A DNA stretch of 64,000 nt from Onchidella celtica (taxonomy: Eukaryota; Mollusca; Gastropoda; Systellommatophora; Onchidiidae). Below are positions 1-13,899 of this stretch, in pieces. The position numbers and the translations under genes were made by a program. The stretch is taken from contig OZ007571.1 of NCBI GenBank assembly GCA_963931925.1, positions 38,852,430-38,916,429 on the forward strand, in the 5' to 3' direction. Position 1 is the stretch's first letter. Every line of letters begins with the position of its first letter. The notes beneath the pieces are model-generated. The model saw nothing but the letters and a program-made list of their open reading frames with translations, did not search any database and was not told the origin of the DNA.

Positions 1-284
1 GTTGCCTTTTATCATTGGTTATATTGCATGTAGATTGGTTTTTGTTTTGCATGTAGACCTAGTGCCTGACTGGGGACCTTTTGTTGTTGTATACTGTAAT
101 TTGTACAGGATTGCAGGGGTTTCTCACAATGCATTTTCAGGCTTGATAAGTTCAGTCCTCCATTGAATATCCACTTTCATGCTTGAAATTTGAAATGTTA
201 CTGACCTCAGTTGTGCTGAAGTACATCGTAGTGCATAACTGTGGTTTTAAATTAATTCCAGATAAGATTTTATATAAGTCAAAA

Positions 285-580
285 TATGGCAAAAAGAAAA
301 AGTTGTATGTAACAAAGCCTCGCATAAAAAATAATACCAAAATGATACAATAAAAGGCAAAGAAAAAGGGAAGACAAGTCAATAGTTCGGTTAAAAATCT
401 TCTTCCGGAAAACAAAACAAAAAAACAACCGCAAAAAAACACACACACACAAAAAAGAAGAAAGAAAATTGAACAGATAAAACAACTGAACAATAAAAAA
501 AATTATAGAGTTATGAATTATTAAGTCAATACGATCATTTATCTGCAAGTCCTGACTATAAGACTTGCTGCAACCCCACG
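285..580 (-). repeat. dispersed repeat, copy 1 (minus orientation)
   Basis: Reverse-complement match to 36620-36945 over several blocks: GTGGGGTTGCAGCAAG, TTTATCTGTTCAATTTTC, a TTTTATTGTATCATTTTGG block and CATACAACTTTTTC. Diverged and with different internal low-complexity runs. Family unknown. Confidence 0.6.
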
Positions 581-671
581 CTTTTCTGTAATTTTTATAA
601 TATTTCGTCAAGAGTTTGTGTTATCGTGGTTCACAAGTAGGCAGTCTTTCACCTATACATGCGTCCAGCAT

Positions 672-968
672 TTAACTCTTTCCCTACCACACAATCTGGG
701 GAGTATTCCACGGTTGGACCAAGCTATATTTGAGCCACATTTTGTTCCCTCAATAGACAACCAAAAGATATAAAATTGTGTGAAAATGAATGTAGATTCA
801 AAATATTCAGGTTTGAATGTACAACAGTGAATTGTATTTACAAAAATGTTTCGTAAACACTGAATTGGAATTGAACATGAATTTCATGAGCCGCATTTTG
901 CGGCTCGCGGTAGGAATCGGGATTTCGCTTGAGCCGCAAAATGCGGCTCGCGGGAGGGAAAGAGTTAA
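672..968. mobile_element. piggyBac-like MITE with TTAA target duplications
   Basis: TTAA (672-675) is followed by CTCTTTCCCTACC and, at the other end, GGGAGGGAAAGAG is followed by TTAA (965-968). This gives 13-bp terminal inverted repeats with one mismatch around a 289-bp body without transposase. TTAA duplication is the hallmark of piggyBac elements. The right end carries two 19-bp hairpins of the form GAGCCGCA-NNN-TGCGGCTC (888-906, 931-949). Confidence 0.75.
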
Positions 969-3049
969 AGAAAAAGTAGGAAGTGAAGGAAAACACCTCT
1001 GACATCCATGGTGCTGGTGATACTCTGCTGTCATCTGCGGGAAGAATTTTATAGATCTTTTTTTTTTTTAAATTGTAGATGTACATGACCTTACAAAAAA
1101 TGAGCTAGAACTAGGCAGACTTTTTCTTAATTTGGTGTTTTTGCATTCACTGTGTGATATTTTTGTTTACTGCCATTCTTTTTCCTTATATTTTTTCTTA
1201 ATCAAATCCAATCCTCTCATATTGCAGTTACAGGTAATACTGGAATGATTTGTGCATATCTGTTTTTTGGTATTATTAATTATTACTGTGTATGCTTTAA
1301 TTAAATGTATAAATTATTAATGCAAGTTTTCAACTCAGGGCTTCACCATCAGTGTGCAATCATCATCCTGTTTGAGTATAATAATATGTAGCATTAGCAG
1401 TGGTGTGTATCAGTGCAGTTGGTTAATGAACATTCATATGGTCACTTGGATGAGGGGACATCTTCTCCCTTAATATGATGTTATTTTAATGGATCATTTT
1501 TTTTTTTTTTAATCAATGCCTGTCTTGGCTTATAACTACACATGCATTGAAAATTTTAGGAGACTGATTTTTTTTTTGTGTCTTTTTTTATTTTTAAATT
1601 GAAAATCAATGCTTGTTTTAAAAATATAATGGCTTTGAAATTTTAGTGGCCCAATTTTTTTTTGTTTTAAATTGAAATGAATACCTGCCTTAAAACTACC
1701 TGGGCATTGAAATATAATCATACCATGACAGTCATACCATCTGTTGGATTTTTTTTTAGTACAGCTTGAGCAAGGGCCACTGATTTGGCCTGCAGAATGA
1801 CAATTTGACAAGGGATATTAAAAGTAATCATCTTTTCTGCCTTTGAAACCATAATTTCATGACCTCAAATTATTGGAATTCAACCTACTTTGACCTTTGT
1901 TTTGAGGAACTCATAAAAGAAAATATGATTATGTTAAATGAGTTTGTTTCAAGACATTTATGTGTATATTACTTTCTGTGAAAGTTGTAAGGATCTAGCT
2001 TCTTGTAATGATGGCAATTGCCAAAGTAAAAGTTATAAATATAACCCCTTTATATTGGATTGTGAAGATAATAAGTAGAATCATAGCCCTATGAAGATGA
2101 TTACAAAATACTGGAATGAACTGAAGATCACATTTCAATATTTCAACATATTTTATCATCAGTGTCCAAACACAAAAACATTTCAGTGAAGCTTAATAGA
2201 GGAAGTAAATGTATCGAAATGGGACAGAAGGTGGGTTTGCAGCCCAATTCCTATACATGCTGAAACAATATCTGGAAAAGGTAGAAGTTTTATTATGCAG
2301 TTAGAGAATTGATGTTGAAAACATGTTCAGAAGGATACAGTGTGAAAAGAAAACAAAACACAGTACAGTTATTGCACAAAATAACTGAAGTTAGAAGTGA
2401 CTGGTTAAGGCTGAGTTTCTTGTGACTGCGTATCCGTGTAGAATTTGTTTCCTAAAACAATCAAACTATATAATTAAAATATGCTTATGCTTTGACACAT
2501 TTATGTGAGTTTATGTATTATATTATTATATCTTTTTTTCATGTGAAAATCTGTCGCAGCTCTTCAGTTCCACTGTCCAGATACTCTGCACATAGTATCA
2601 GGATTAAAAGTAAAAGAGAGGTGTTTCAATTTCAGTACACCTTAAAATGTCAGTGTGTCTTCTCAAAATCAGTTTGTACTTCTACCTTTAGTAACTAGAT
2701 GAATGTTTTTATCATCTTTTAATGATTTGCTGCTCCTTTTCTTGAAAGCGGTGATTTTTTTTTTTCTTTTTCTTGTATTACTTCAAGGAATGTGTGTATT
2801 AAAAATTTTATTTGAAATTTTCATTTTCATTAACAAATTAAACTTTCACAATTTTTATAAGCCATGTTGCACATGTTTGTGAAGTCCTTTGAATATAAGT
2901 GTATTAATTTTGTATGTGAAAAGTGAATCAACCAGACAGAAAGCAGTTTTGTATGTTTTACAACAGCAGCCCAGAATCTTCTGTAAAATATTCATTTTTT
3001 GTGTCAAGCCCAGTCAGTGCCAATAATATAAAACATCACTGCTCTGCGC
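969..3049. other. noncoding A+T-rich stretch
   Basis: No gene recognised on either strand. ORFs are all under 95 codons, as expected by chance. T-rich runs (1499-1511, 1567-1576) are the only structure seen. Confidence 0.4.
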
Positions 3050-3132
3050 TAATGGCATAAGTCATTTTTGACATTTCTGAGATATTAATGAATAATGTTT
3101 CTTTCCCTGTCATTTGGTGACTTATGCCATTA
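3050..3132. repeat. 83-bp element with 15-bp perfect inverted ends
   Basis: TAATGGCATAAGTCA at 3050-3064 is the exact reverse complement of 3118-3132, with a 53-bp loop. Either a tiny MITE or a hairpin. Confidence 0.6.
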
Positions 3133-3750
3133 TGAATCTACTGGATTATGACCTTTTCCTGTCAGGGCATTCCTTCTTCTATAATATTATCTGGCAATGA
3201 ACCGTCAGTTGCCTTTTGGCCTAAGCCTGATATTATCGTAGGGCAGTGACGATAAGCAGTGATTATGAGAAGCTTGTGTTTGTGAGAATGTCACAGTTCA
3301 TGTTTAGAAGGAAAGTGGGCAAGTGTCGTTTCGTGGGTGAAACTTGTGGGGTTTTCCGCTCTCCCTCACTCATCTTCATAATTAATGGTCCGTGAATTGA
3401 TCTAGTGGCGGACACCAAAGGCCATCTGCGTTTCGGCGTGTCTTCATGATGAAGAAAAACTCAATGATTGACACTCATAAATGCAGAGTAGGAAATTAGT
3501 GAAAAAAATCATAATGTTTCAGTTGATGAGAACGTCACGAGGTTTCATTCATGTATCCCCTTTGCCATACTTTTTTTTTCTTTTCCTAAGTGTATTGCAA
3601 AAAACGTCCTAAAACAACGAATATGAGTCACTGGTTTTTTGGGGGTACAATTGGCCAGTGGGAAATAGAAATTGAGGTTAACAATTTAAACGTGGGGAAA
3701 GATGTTGAGAAGGGGTTAAAAAAAAGAGAAAGGGAAAGGAAAAAGTTCAC

Positions 3751-3825
3751 AGGCTAGGATCAAACCAGGAAATTCTCATTGTAGGGTGGACGCTCTTTCA
3801 GTAACATTATACTGCGCGATCAAGA
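3751..3825 (-). repeat. tRNA-like fragment (possible SINE head)
   Basis: On the minus strand, a B-box-like GGTTTGATCC preceded by a tRNA-like anticodon/T-arm spacing. No convincing A box or cloverleaf. Could be a degraded SINE or coincidence. Confidence 0.25.
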
Positions 3826-4787
3826 GGACGTTTGTCTTCCAGTTCAGACAAACCCGGATGGCCACAAACCTCTCTACTGATCTCTCGTGAAAATATTTTT
3901 AATTTTATGATGAAAGAAGTCGATTAACTCCTTGGCGAATTATACTAAATTTATCCACTGGCACAAGTAGTGATCAGCGGGTACATTCTCGTAAAGGGTT
4001 TTGTTCGAACTGCGGACATGGGGAATTTTGCTCATACATGTACTTTGTTTTGAGTGACACCCCACGCAAATTGATCAGGGATTCCTCGGGAATACCAGAA
4101 TCTCCAACCTGTCTCGCCCACAAACAGGGGAGCAAACAGCCGGGGCTGTGGATTTATTAGTGGAGAAAAAATATAATAATATAAATAGTTTTAAGCCAGT
4201 TCGTCTCTTTAAATATTCTTGATTATAACACTATAACTGAATGTCTTTGATTAGTCTATCTGACGCAGAGGGCATCGTAACAATGTTGCCCAACGTGATT
4301 ATATTTTTTGTTCTTTCATCGTTGTTGTTTTTTTAATTTGGACATGTTTTTATTTTTAAACAAAACAAACAAAAAATATGTATTTTATCGGCATTATTGT
4401 CATATTGTTGATACCGTAATGATAATTGTTGCAGCAACTGGTGCTGAATCTGGGTCATATAAGACCCCAAAATGACCCATGGTCATCCCTGAATTATATC
4501 TCTATGAACAGAATTCATTTCCCTCGGTGAGAGTGAGACATGAGGCCAGCGTCGCTTGACGTTTGAAATTTGGCTATTTAAAATAATAGAGATGGAATTT
4601 GTCACATTTGCTAGCGTGAACAAATTGGGGACAGCACGAAAATGGCGCCCCGTAAAAAAAATTATGAAAATCCCGTCACCTCTGCGACGAAGTTTAAATT
4701 AAAGACTGTATGGAGCGTTTACTGAGGGAAACCCGGTAGTCAGATCCGGTGACCTTGCTTGTTTGTAGCACGGAAATCGTAAGGGAA

Positions 4788-4810
4788 TGAGTCACACTGG
4801 CTATTTATAG
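4788..4810 (+). promoter_or_regulatory. adjacent AP-1 and MEF2 consensus sites
   Basis: TGAGTCA (4788-4794) and a perfect MEF2 consensus CTATTTATAG (4801-4810) lie six bases apart. The same pairing occurs in mammalian c-jun promoters. No gene starts nearby that I can see, so this may be a distal element or chance. Confidence 0.35.
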
Positions 4811-6770
4811 CACTGTAAGCAAAGGAGTGTTCGTCATACAGGGGATTTTCTGCCGTGATCGACTGAGGCCCCCATGTGTTGGCCTCCTTCAGCCCATCGA
4901 TTTTTTTACTTTGTGCCTCTCAACATCACTCAACCTCCCCGTGCTTTCGTCTAGTCAGTCTGTCCTGTGTTGAAATGTTCCCTATCGTTTGAAAGCTTAA
5001 ATACGTCGACTGGATGTTGTCCTAGTTTTGAAATTTCCTCCGCCATCAAGCAGCTTCAGCACTGAATAGTCCTGTCGTATATCGCGATTTCCTGTGACTT
5101 GGGACTCTCCCACCCCCCCCCCCCCCGCAACTTTTTTTTTGTTTTTAAAGCGTTAACCGAGATTTCTAAACTACAGCGCGGGATGATTTAATTTCCTGTT
5201 TCGGGCTCCATAACATGTTTAATATTTTATAAGGCGCACATTACCGCACCGTTTTATAAGGCCTGGGAAGCCAGCTGCTAGACTTTGCAGATCGCGACCA
5301 CGTAAAACAAAGCATGCCTATATAATTATTACCCAACAAAGCCTTACTTCTATAATTTTATATAAAGTAAGAACTATTTTAGATGTATGCCATAATACTG
5401 TAGGTCCACGTGTGAAACTTCATAATTTGTAATGGCTGTTGTTAAAGGACGGTACGATACCGTAGTCTAAATACAAAGCCAAACAGAGAAAATAGAAAGC
5501 TGATTTCACTGGTCATCTGTAGCTTATAATGTAAAATACCGTGGTCTAAAATTTAAAACAGGAAACCACCAAGAATTCCATCGCCGCATCGTGGATTTAC
5601 CGGAAAAATCAAACACTGACACAACCGTTTATCACATAATCTGCAGCGGGAGACCAAAGTACATGGACGTGCGAGCACTGATTCCATTGAACATGATTGT
5701 CTTATCGCAATAGTGACATACGCGTAGGTCAGTTTTAATGCTGCGCAAATTGGGCTGCAACATAATCGTGAATCCACACGAGTGTTATTACACGCGCATT
5801 GTGCTTTGTAAGCAAAACCATCTCATCATTTGCTTATTTTACGTATGCAACACACACGAACTTTTATTACAACTTTTTTTTTTTTACATAACACATTTAC
5901 CATATGCTGCCTCAATAAACAGCGGTTTTAAATACCTAGGTTCTACAGTGCATCACTGACTAATGTATGGATAACTAAGCTTAGATTAACGTTCGTGCAC
6001 ATGTTCTGCCTCTCTCCTCTCCCACTTAAATAAGGTGGATTAAACAATATTATTAATGAAATCATGTCGGTGGGGCCTTTTTTGCTGCCGGAATTCTGTG
6101 TGAGCAGAGAAGTTTCATTGCAAGTTTAACGTTTTATTCACATTTTTTTTTGGTTTGTAATCTGTCTCTGTATAAATCATATTGGACGACCCGGGATTTG
6201 ATAAGGCTTTAGTAAGAAATGCGAGGCTCAACATCTTGATGCCATACAGTGTTGCACCTGTACTTGTTCTTGTGAATAGTGACTCGATGAAAAGCTTACA
6301 ACTTTAATGACACACGGGAATCCGGGAGGGGTAAAGCACTGAGATGTTGATCTACCGTTTCGCACAAAATTTTTTAGATAAGACTCTTATTAAGAGACAG
6401 TCCATAGGGTCGCCCACAGAATAGACAAGACTTTCCGTGAGGTCGCCAATAACGCTAGGCCTTTTTCCTCATGGAAGGACCTGCAATCGCTTGATGGCTT
6501 TTTTCTTTTTCGAATGTTGTGTTAAACTAGGGTTTTTTAGTATTATTATTATTATTATCTTAACCCGAAGAAGCTCTTTGGTGATTGAAAACTTGTTTTT
6601 CCCGTCTACGTTTCATTATTGTTTGTCCCCGGCGCAGGGCTTTATAACACATAACCTTTTCTCTTTTGTTTTGTCACAATTAATTTCATTGGTCTACTGG
6701 TTTGATAGTTATCTTTGTTGGGCTTTCCTGGAGAGGGGAATGAATGTAGGTGGGAATAAATGAGAACAGA

Positions 6771-7097
<327 letters not shown>

Positions 7098-8236
7098 TGC
7101 ATGACAGCATGTCCGTGTGTCTATTTGCATGTGTTTTAGACAATCTTAATTGCTATTTAAGGTGGCAATTATTTTTTATAAATTAATATCGCCCATTCAC
7201 ACTTCTGTCGCATTATTTTTGTTACGTGAAAAAATAATCCCCACTTCCAACACACTGCCAAGATTTCCCCGTGGAACAAAGAAAAGTTCAGCTAACAACG
7301 AATGCATTCAACACTGGCACATTAATGTAGGCCTTATATCGCCCGTTCGCTTACGCACGTCGCTTTTTTAAATAGGCCCATAAAGTCTGTTTACTGACAT
7401 TGGAAGTTCCGCCTTTACGTTACCGTATAAATCCGTCTTGTTTTGGAATTACCAGCTTTGTATCATCCGATGAGCAACAGCGCCGTATGACCCCGGGGAA
7501 ATCAAAACTTGAATACGAACTCGATTTCTCGTTATTTCAGACTGTAGATCGGCCACATTTTACTGCGAACTAACAGATCTTTACGACAGGCACACAAAAC
7601 TGAAATAAACACTGGAGAACGGGGAAACGGGGAAGAAAATGTGAGAAGGAGCGGGAAAGAGACAAAATAATTCTATTAGATCCCAAAATGTCAGCCCACG
7701 CGCTAATGTTTAATACGAGCAGTGGCGAGTCCTTTTTTTCTCTCCCTGAGATGGGGTGTCTTCTGGGCACTGGGTGGCATATAATGCTCATTATTTATTT
7801 ATTCATTTCTCTTTTTTGTCGCTCTTGATTTTTTAAATTTATTTTTAATTATCGGTTTTCTGCCACTGCAAAAGATGGTGGCAGATGCCCACCACCCCCA
7901 CCCCCGGCTCTCTTTTCACCACAGCACCCTCCTCCCCCCCGGATCCGACGCTGATCGGTGAGAGTTTTGCTATTTTACAAGACTTAGTGTAGATCCTACT
8001 TTTCACACACAGGCCCAAAGAGGACCAAAATTAACCCCAGGCCCTGATGCAATTCGAGCGAGCCACGTGACTTGTGAAAATCTGGTAGTGTTCACACAGT
8101 GAGCTGTGTAGGCGATACAACGAGCTAATTTTCATGTGTAGCCCATTACATTTACATGTAACCACTTTGTTAGGTCCTAGCTCTCCAAAGAATCTACGAT
8201 ACGTGGTGTCTGCACACTGGGAACCACTTGAATATA
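7098..8236. other. noncoding stretch
   Basis: No gene recognised. Short C-rich tracts (7887-7940) only. Confidence 0.4.
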
Positions 8237-8473
8237 TCGTGACCCTAGTTCTTGTTTGTTTTACCTCCATTTTCTGAGAAACTGGAGATCGTTTAGTTGC
8301 CTACTTAGGAGGTAAAACACTTTGATACTTGCAGTAGGCCTACTCATCAGGATGTTTCACAGTTCCGATTTATTCCATCTCCTTATCATAAAACTAATGC
8401 CGCAAATGTTTGACGTCGAATTTCTAAGTAGTGCAAAAATGAGAGTTGGAACAAACAAGAATAAAGGTCGTGA
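8237..8473. mobile_element. 237-bp MITE with TA target duplication, short copy
   Basis: Ends TCGTGACCCTAGTTCTTGTT and, reverse complemented, TCACGACCTTTATTCTTGTT form imperfect ~30-bp inverted repeats. TA flanks both sides (8235-8236, 8474-8475), as in Tc1/mariner elements. A second, much longer copy lies at 60338-62776. Confidence 0.75.
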
Positions 8474-11400
8474 TATGTTGTAGAAAATAAGTTATACTGC
8501 ACTTAGAAGAGAACCTTGAAACAGAAACTGAGAAAGAGGAGGGGGGCCGGGGGAAGAGAGAAGACAAGCACCAAAGCCCCCCCCCCTTTTTTTGTCTAGT
8601 TTGTGTACTACCCCGGTACTCTTAAAGGTTTGAGAGCCCTCATAACGTAAGCCCCTGCCTATGATTGTGTAATGGGTCTTGGGTGCAACTGTGTGCTAAC
8701 TGACGTTACTAATAAATTACTGAATGCTGGCGCCAGCGTGCAAGTGCAAGGCTAAAGTTGTCTTCCTTTCCCTCTCCGAACAACCATCGCGTGAGCATCC
8801 AGTTCAGGCTTAGAGTCTGTGGTCATGGTGCACTTAGACTTATCTTTCTATCCTGTTGCAATGCTCGTGCCAGGCATTTGGGAGTCAACCTGACTCCAGA
8901 CAAAGGACCTCGTTGTTGTTTTCGTTGTTGTGTTTAAAAGATTTCGTCACCTCTAGAAAACGCTATGGCGGTAGGTTTAAGATAAGAGTTAGGATTAGTA
9001 ATTTAATGTCGGAAATTACAGTAGAGGCGGAGGGCGTAATATTTTAATGGACTATAATTTTACACGTAGTTCTTCTTCTGGGTGTTGGGATTTTACACAC
9101 GGCTTCTTTACTTCGTTCAAACTGCATATATAGGATGTTTGTGTGCAAAGGACTTGAAATAAAGGAGGGTGGAGGAGGCAAAACGAGCTATAATTTGTTA
9201 GGTCTCAGTATAAAGCGTACCTTAACCCATTTTGGCATACTGCTTCTTACAGTACAGGCCTATAAACAGCTCAAAGATATGAAGGAGTGGAGAGGAGGGG
9301 TTATTTTCAGGGGAGAGGTAACATAGGCATTGTGTAGATTAAAGCCAGAGGGGGCGATGAGCAAATATTGAAGAGACAACCTAAAGTTAGGACTGAAGAA
9401 AATAATTTTAAACCCAGGCATATATCCCATATCCCATCTATACACAGTGTAATTATCAGAGAACCATAGTACAGGAACTCGATCAGTTTATCATTATTCT
9501 CAGATGCGACTTGACGAAGCAATGGCTATTGTTTCCACAAGAAGGGCTGATGCTATGGCATGATCATAAATAAACAAAAATGAATGTTTGTGAAAACCTG
9601 TGGGAGATCCTTTCAAATCACCGAAATAATATTGAAACATAAAGACGAGGCGAAGAAAAGTCAGAAAGGGTAGTCATAAAAAAAATGGCGCCGATCTGGA
9701 ATCGAGAACTCTTCGGCCACTTCCATTTTACCGCTACACAGTCCTATCCCAATATACCCAGACTGCCATCTCTCAAGTCTCTCAAGACTCAAGAACTCCT
9801 ATGTAATGTAAATAAAGTCTAAAGCACAGAGTTCCTAACAATAGTCATACCGCCTGTCCTAGTTGATATTTGTTTGTTCAGTTTTTTTTTTGTTTTTTTA
9901 TAATGGGTATGTGGCAATGTATCTTAGAGTTTTAGCTATCTTAAATTACTTCTTGTCTTCTTAAAACGGTGAGCTTACGTGGATACTGTAAACTCCAGGA
10001 AATATCGTATTCATAGTATTTCGCTCATAAACAATGCCACAACATAAAGGAAATCTACGTCCTTGAATCTGTCATGATGTTAAAGTCGCATGAAAATTGT
10101 TGCTATTATTATCTTTCTAATTAATATGCAATGTCTTTTTCTAAACAATGATAATATGATACATCCGTTAAATACTTTATTTCTAATGAACCACATTTTG
10201 GGATTCCCCACTGAGCCACTCAATAGCTACACGTACACGGCATGAGTCACGCCCTGAAGTAGAAGTTTTTTTTTTGTTGTTTAAGGAGCTAGGATCCTGT
10301 TAGGGCATTTTGTTGGTCATGCTATACATCAACCTGGTAACATTGAGACTATCGAGAAATTATCAATCTCTCGCCACAGTAATTCATTCCGTGCTCAATA
10401 CATGTAAACAAAAACGATCTTGTTATGTCACTCTGTACACTGTTGGGGGGGAGGGGGGTGGGGTTCCATTATTAGGCCCATATGTGTCACGACACTTATA
10501 TGTATACCGGTATGTGATTAGTAATATTATACTAATTGACATTAATAACGGCGAACTGTGTGCCAGTATTAGTTCACAACCCCAGTGAAAAGTTAAAAGA
10601 TTGAATCTGAGCCATGTTTATGTTGTTGGTTACAAAGCAAAGCATTAAATCTCTATCAAGGCATATCATGTGAGTTTTATCTAGGAGATTTTGATCAATT
10701 ATTTTATATTCTGGTAGCCAAACAAAAACATACAAAATATTTCTCTTCTGTACTAACTCATGGTTGGGGCAAGTTAATACGTCATGGCCGTCCTGGAAAA
10801 TGAGCTTTAGTGTAAATCAAATTGGATTACTTCTAACATTAAAATATGTAGTTATATTTTATGGCCCCGTTTTGTTTATGTGGTTAAGGTGTAGAGTGGG
10901 GTCACGATCGAGATAACGCCAGGAGATCACAATTGCCATTACGACCCTATTGTTAGTATGTTACACACTGTTTATTTTGATGATGGATCGTGCGAATTGT
11001 TATACTATCAAGATACTGTAAATACCGGTACCAAGTTGGTTATTGGTATGCAGCATGCAAGTTTTGCGACTCCGTCGTTGGTACATAGAAAACAATACCC
11101 ACATTTCATAGTAAACAGTTACTGATAGTGATATTGTCTTTTTTTTTTTTTTAAATATGAAATTTACAAACCTAATTATTCATGTATGTACAGAAAAAGC
11201 ATTTCATGAAAAAAGGGAATAAGTGTATGGGATGAAATTGTGAGGCCATAGGTCCAAATCTAATGTGGCAGACAATTAATACCGTCGTGGTCATACTGTT
11301 GAAACTGAAACAGTAGTACAGGCGGATTGGTGGAGTATTGCCAGTTTTTGAGTTGATCATTGCCAACAGTTTCTTAGTTTATTAATAATAATGTAGGCCT

Positions 11401-13899
11401 ACTAAAATCTCTTGTTGTTATTGTTATGTACATGCCAGAATTAGTACACTACTTTCTTTTTTTCTTGATTTTAACCAAATCATACATTAATAAGATTAAG
11501 AACCGATCTCACGTGTGTGATGAAGATGTGTTTTCACGTCCTATAGGATACCTTGGGAAAGAATAAGACTGCTTACATCTTAGTTCCTATATAATATTTT
11601 AGTGTGTTGACGTGTTACTATAAAAAAACCACAACAAAAAAAAAAAAAAACCGAAAGCCTGATAATATGTCTACCACTTTCGTTTGAATTTTATTGCATT
11701 GGTTCTGTATTATTTCGACGGCAAGGTTTTGCTATATAGATCTGCCTACAACTTTTTTTTTTTTTTTTTTGCCATATTTAATTTTAGTTATTGTGATATT
11801 CACACGTTAATGGACCGGAATGATTTTATACTAGCTCTGGCCACAAGTTGGTATAAAGCGGACTGCTGTTGGACAAACTTAAAGGAGTTGTAATGTCTAA
11901 CCCTAGTTATAAGACATGTTTTGTTTTTTTCCAATTTGAAGCCCTTTAATAGTTCGGTTTCGAATACTAATTTCCTATCAGAAAGTTGCAAGTTGAGGGC
12001 GCAAAATATCATAAAAACCACAGTTGAGGGCGCGTAAGAGTTTGGGCAAAAATGGATGAAAATCAGTCATTGCAATGCAAAAGATACCAAATACATTAGG
12101 CTACTTGTAAGTTGTATGTATGCATGAGGATTTTCTCAGAAGTGTAGACTAACCTTTGTACCTAGAGCATTTTAATTTCAGCCCCACTTTAATGCACGAC
12201 ACATTGTTTATAGGAAACATTGGACAAGATTGAAAGGAAATTCAAGTAACCACGAAAGGAATTACATCATGTGATAATGGAAATTTGGTAATATGCTTCC
12301 CCATGCCGTCTAATTTCGTCTGGACTTCTGAAGGAAGGAAGATGGGCGTATTGTTATTTTTGGGAATTAAATTGGGACAAAATTAGCAGTCATCAAATGT
12401 CTTTCCCCCAGTGATTTCTGTCGCCTTACTTTACTACAGTACAAGGCGCTCAAAATGTGTCAGCCAAAATTAAATAGGCTTTCATATATAAATGAGGGAT
12501 AGGCCTATATCGGAAGGAATCTAGGTGCCATTTGAGTGCTTGTGAGAAAAATGGAGAAAAACGTCATTTCATTTAAACCAATCGAATTTAATAAACGGTT
12601 GCAATACTGACATCAACTCTTCGGGTAAATCATGTGTCGATCGGATTACAATTTTACATGTACATGTATAGTGAAGTTTTTTTTCTTTTTTTTTTTGCTT
12701 TGCTTCTTTCTCAAAAGCAGCCAAATGGTACTTAGAAATTAGATTAGTTACATCCTTTCTACTACGTCTGACCTCATCGAATTTTGACAGGCTACCTTTT
12801 ACTTGCGCCCGTGATCAGTTGACACCAAATAGAACGCAACAATATTGGGATTTAAAGATGCAGAGATTTTGCAGACTCCCCCCCCCCCCCCCCCCCCCCA
12901 AATCCCCTTGATTCTGGTGTTGGTCACCCAGATATATATATACATGTATTATAAATATATTCTTTACGATCACATGGCGTAGACGATGTGAGGGCAACAT
13001 GCGTTTCCCGTGAGAAACGAACTGAGAAGAAGTTCCTCTTTCGTTCTTTTTGTTTATTCTTGCGTTACCATCAGAGATCTCACCCTGATGCTAACAAACT
13101 CGTGATAAAATGCACGTGTGGCGTGCGTGTCATACATTACTGAGCTGATGTTAGCCTACATTTCATTTTGTTCAGAATTAAAAATTTCAGTTTCTCACAA
13201 CTGGACTCATTGTGATAACATGAACATGTAAAATATTGTATACCGAGGTTAAAACTTCCAGAAAATTGCGAGTGTCGCGGCTGTCATACTTATGTACTGA
13301 AATTGAAAGTAGTTCCCTAGTAATAGCCATCGCGCCAATAACAGCCTGTTATGAAACATGATTCTATGGCGAGCACTGCCGTTTTAATGTGCCGACACAT
13401 AATTTTAATGCAGTTCCTGGTCCAAATAATGCATTATTTTATTTGACAGTAGTGGTCCCTGATGTTTAATTGACAAAAGATACAATTTCAGTTAGTCTCC
13501 ACCACCACGAGCCACAGACAACTCACTCTCCCAGTCCCACTCCCCATACTCTTCCAGATAGCAAATAAATAGCCTATAATTTAGATGTAGGCATAGGTTT
13601 TCCTGTGGACTGTAATGTGACTAGGTGTATAATTTATCTCTCTAAGTATTTATACTTCCAGAGAATGGCCCTTACAAATGTGCTTAGTACAGAATTTGGG
13701 GAGAATTTGTGACAAATAAAATGATGAACAGTATTTTTATGTTTTTGTTTTTCATACTTGTGGAATATGCCTCTTTATTACGAGAGAAAGAAAATACAGA
13801 GCGAGGAGAGCTCTAGAACATTATTTATTTAAGCATTTTATTGTATTTTTTAGTAGTTTTGTTTGTTTGCCAATTCACTTTTCTTTCCTCCATCCGCAT
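8474..13899. other. noncoding stretch
   Basis: No gene recognised. Holds C or G tracts (8577-8586, 10445-10460, 12879-12899), T/A runs (11140-11152, 11752-11770) and a possible tRNA-like fragment at 9650-9740 on the minus strand that I could not confirm. Confidence 0.4.

Larger units (their letters stand above)
3133..6770. other. noncoding stretch with regulatory-looking segment
   Basis: No gene recognised. Contains an adjacent AP-1 and MEF2 motif pair (4788-4810), a C tract (5112-5126) and a short ATT run (6541-6558). No supported exon. Confidence 0.35.

Noticed and set aside
9650-9740. tRNA-like segment on the minus strand
   Set aside because: B-box-like GTTCTCGATTCC but no cloverleaf could be drawn.
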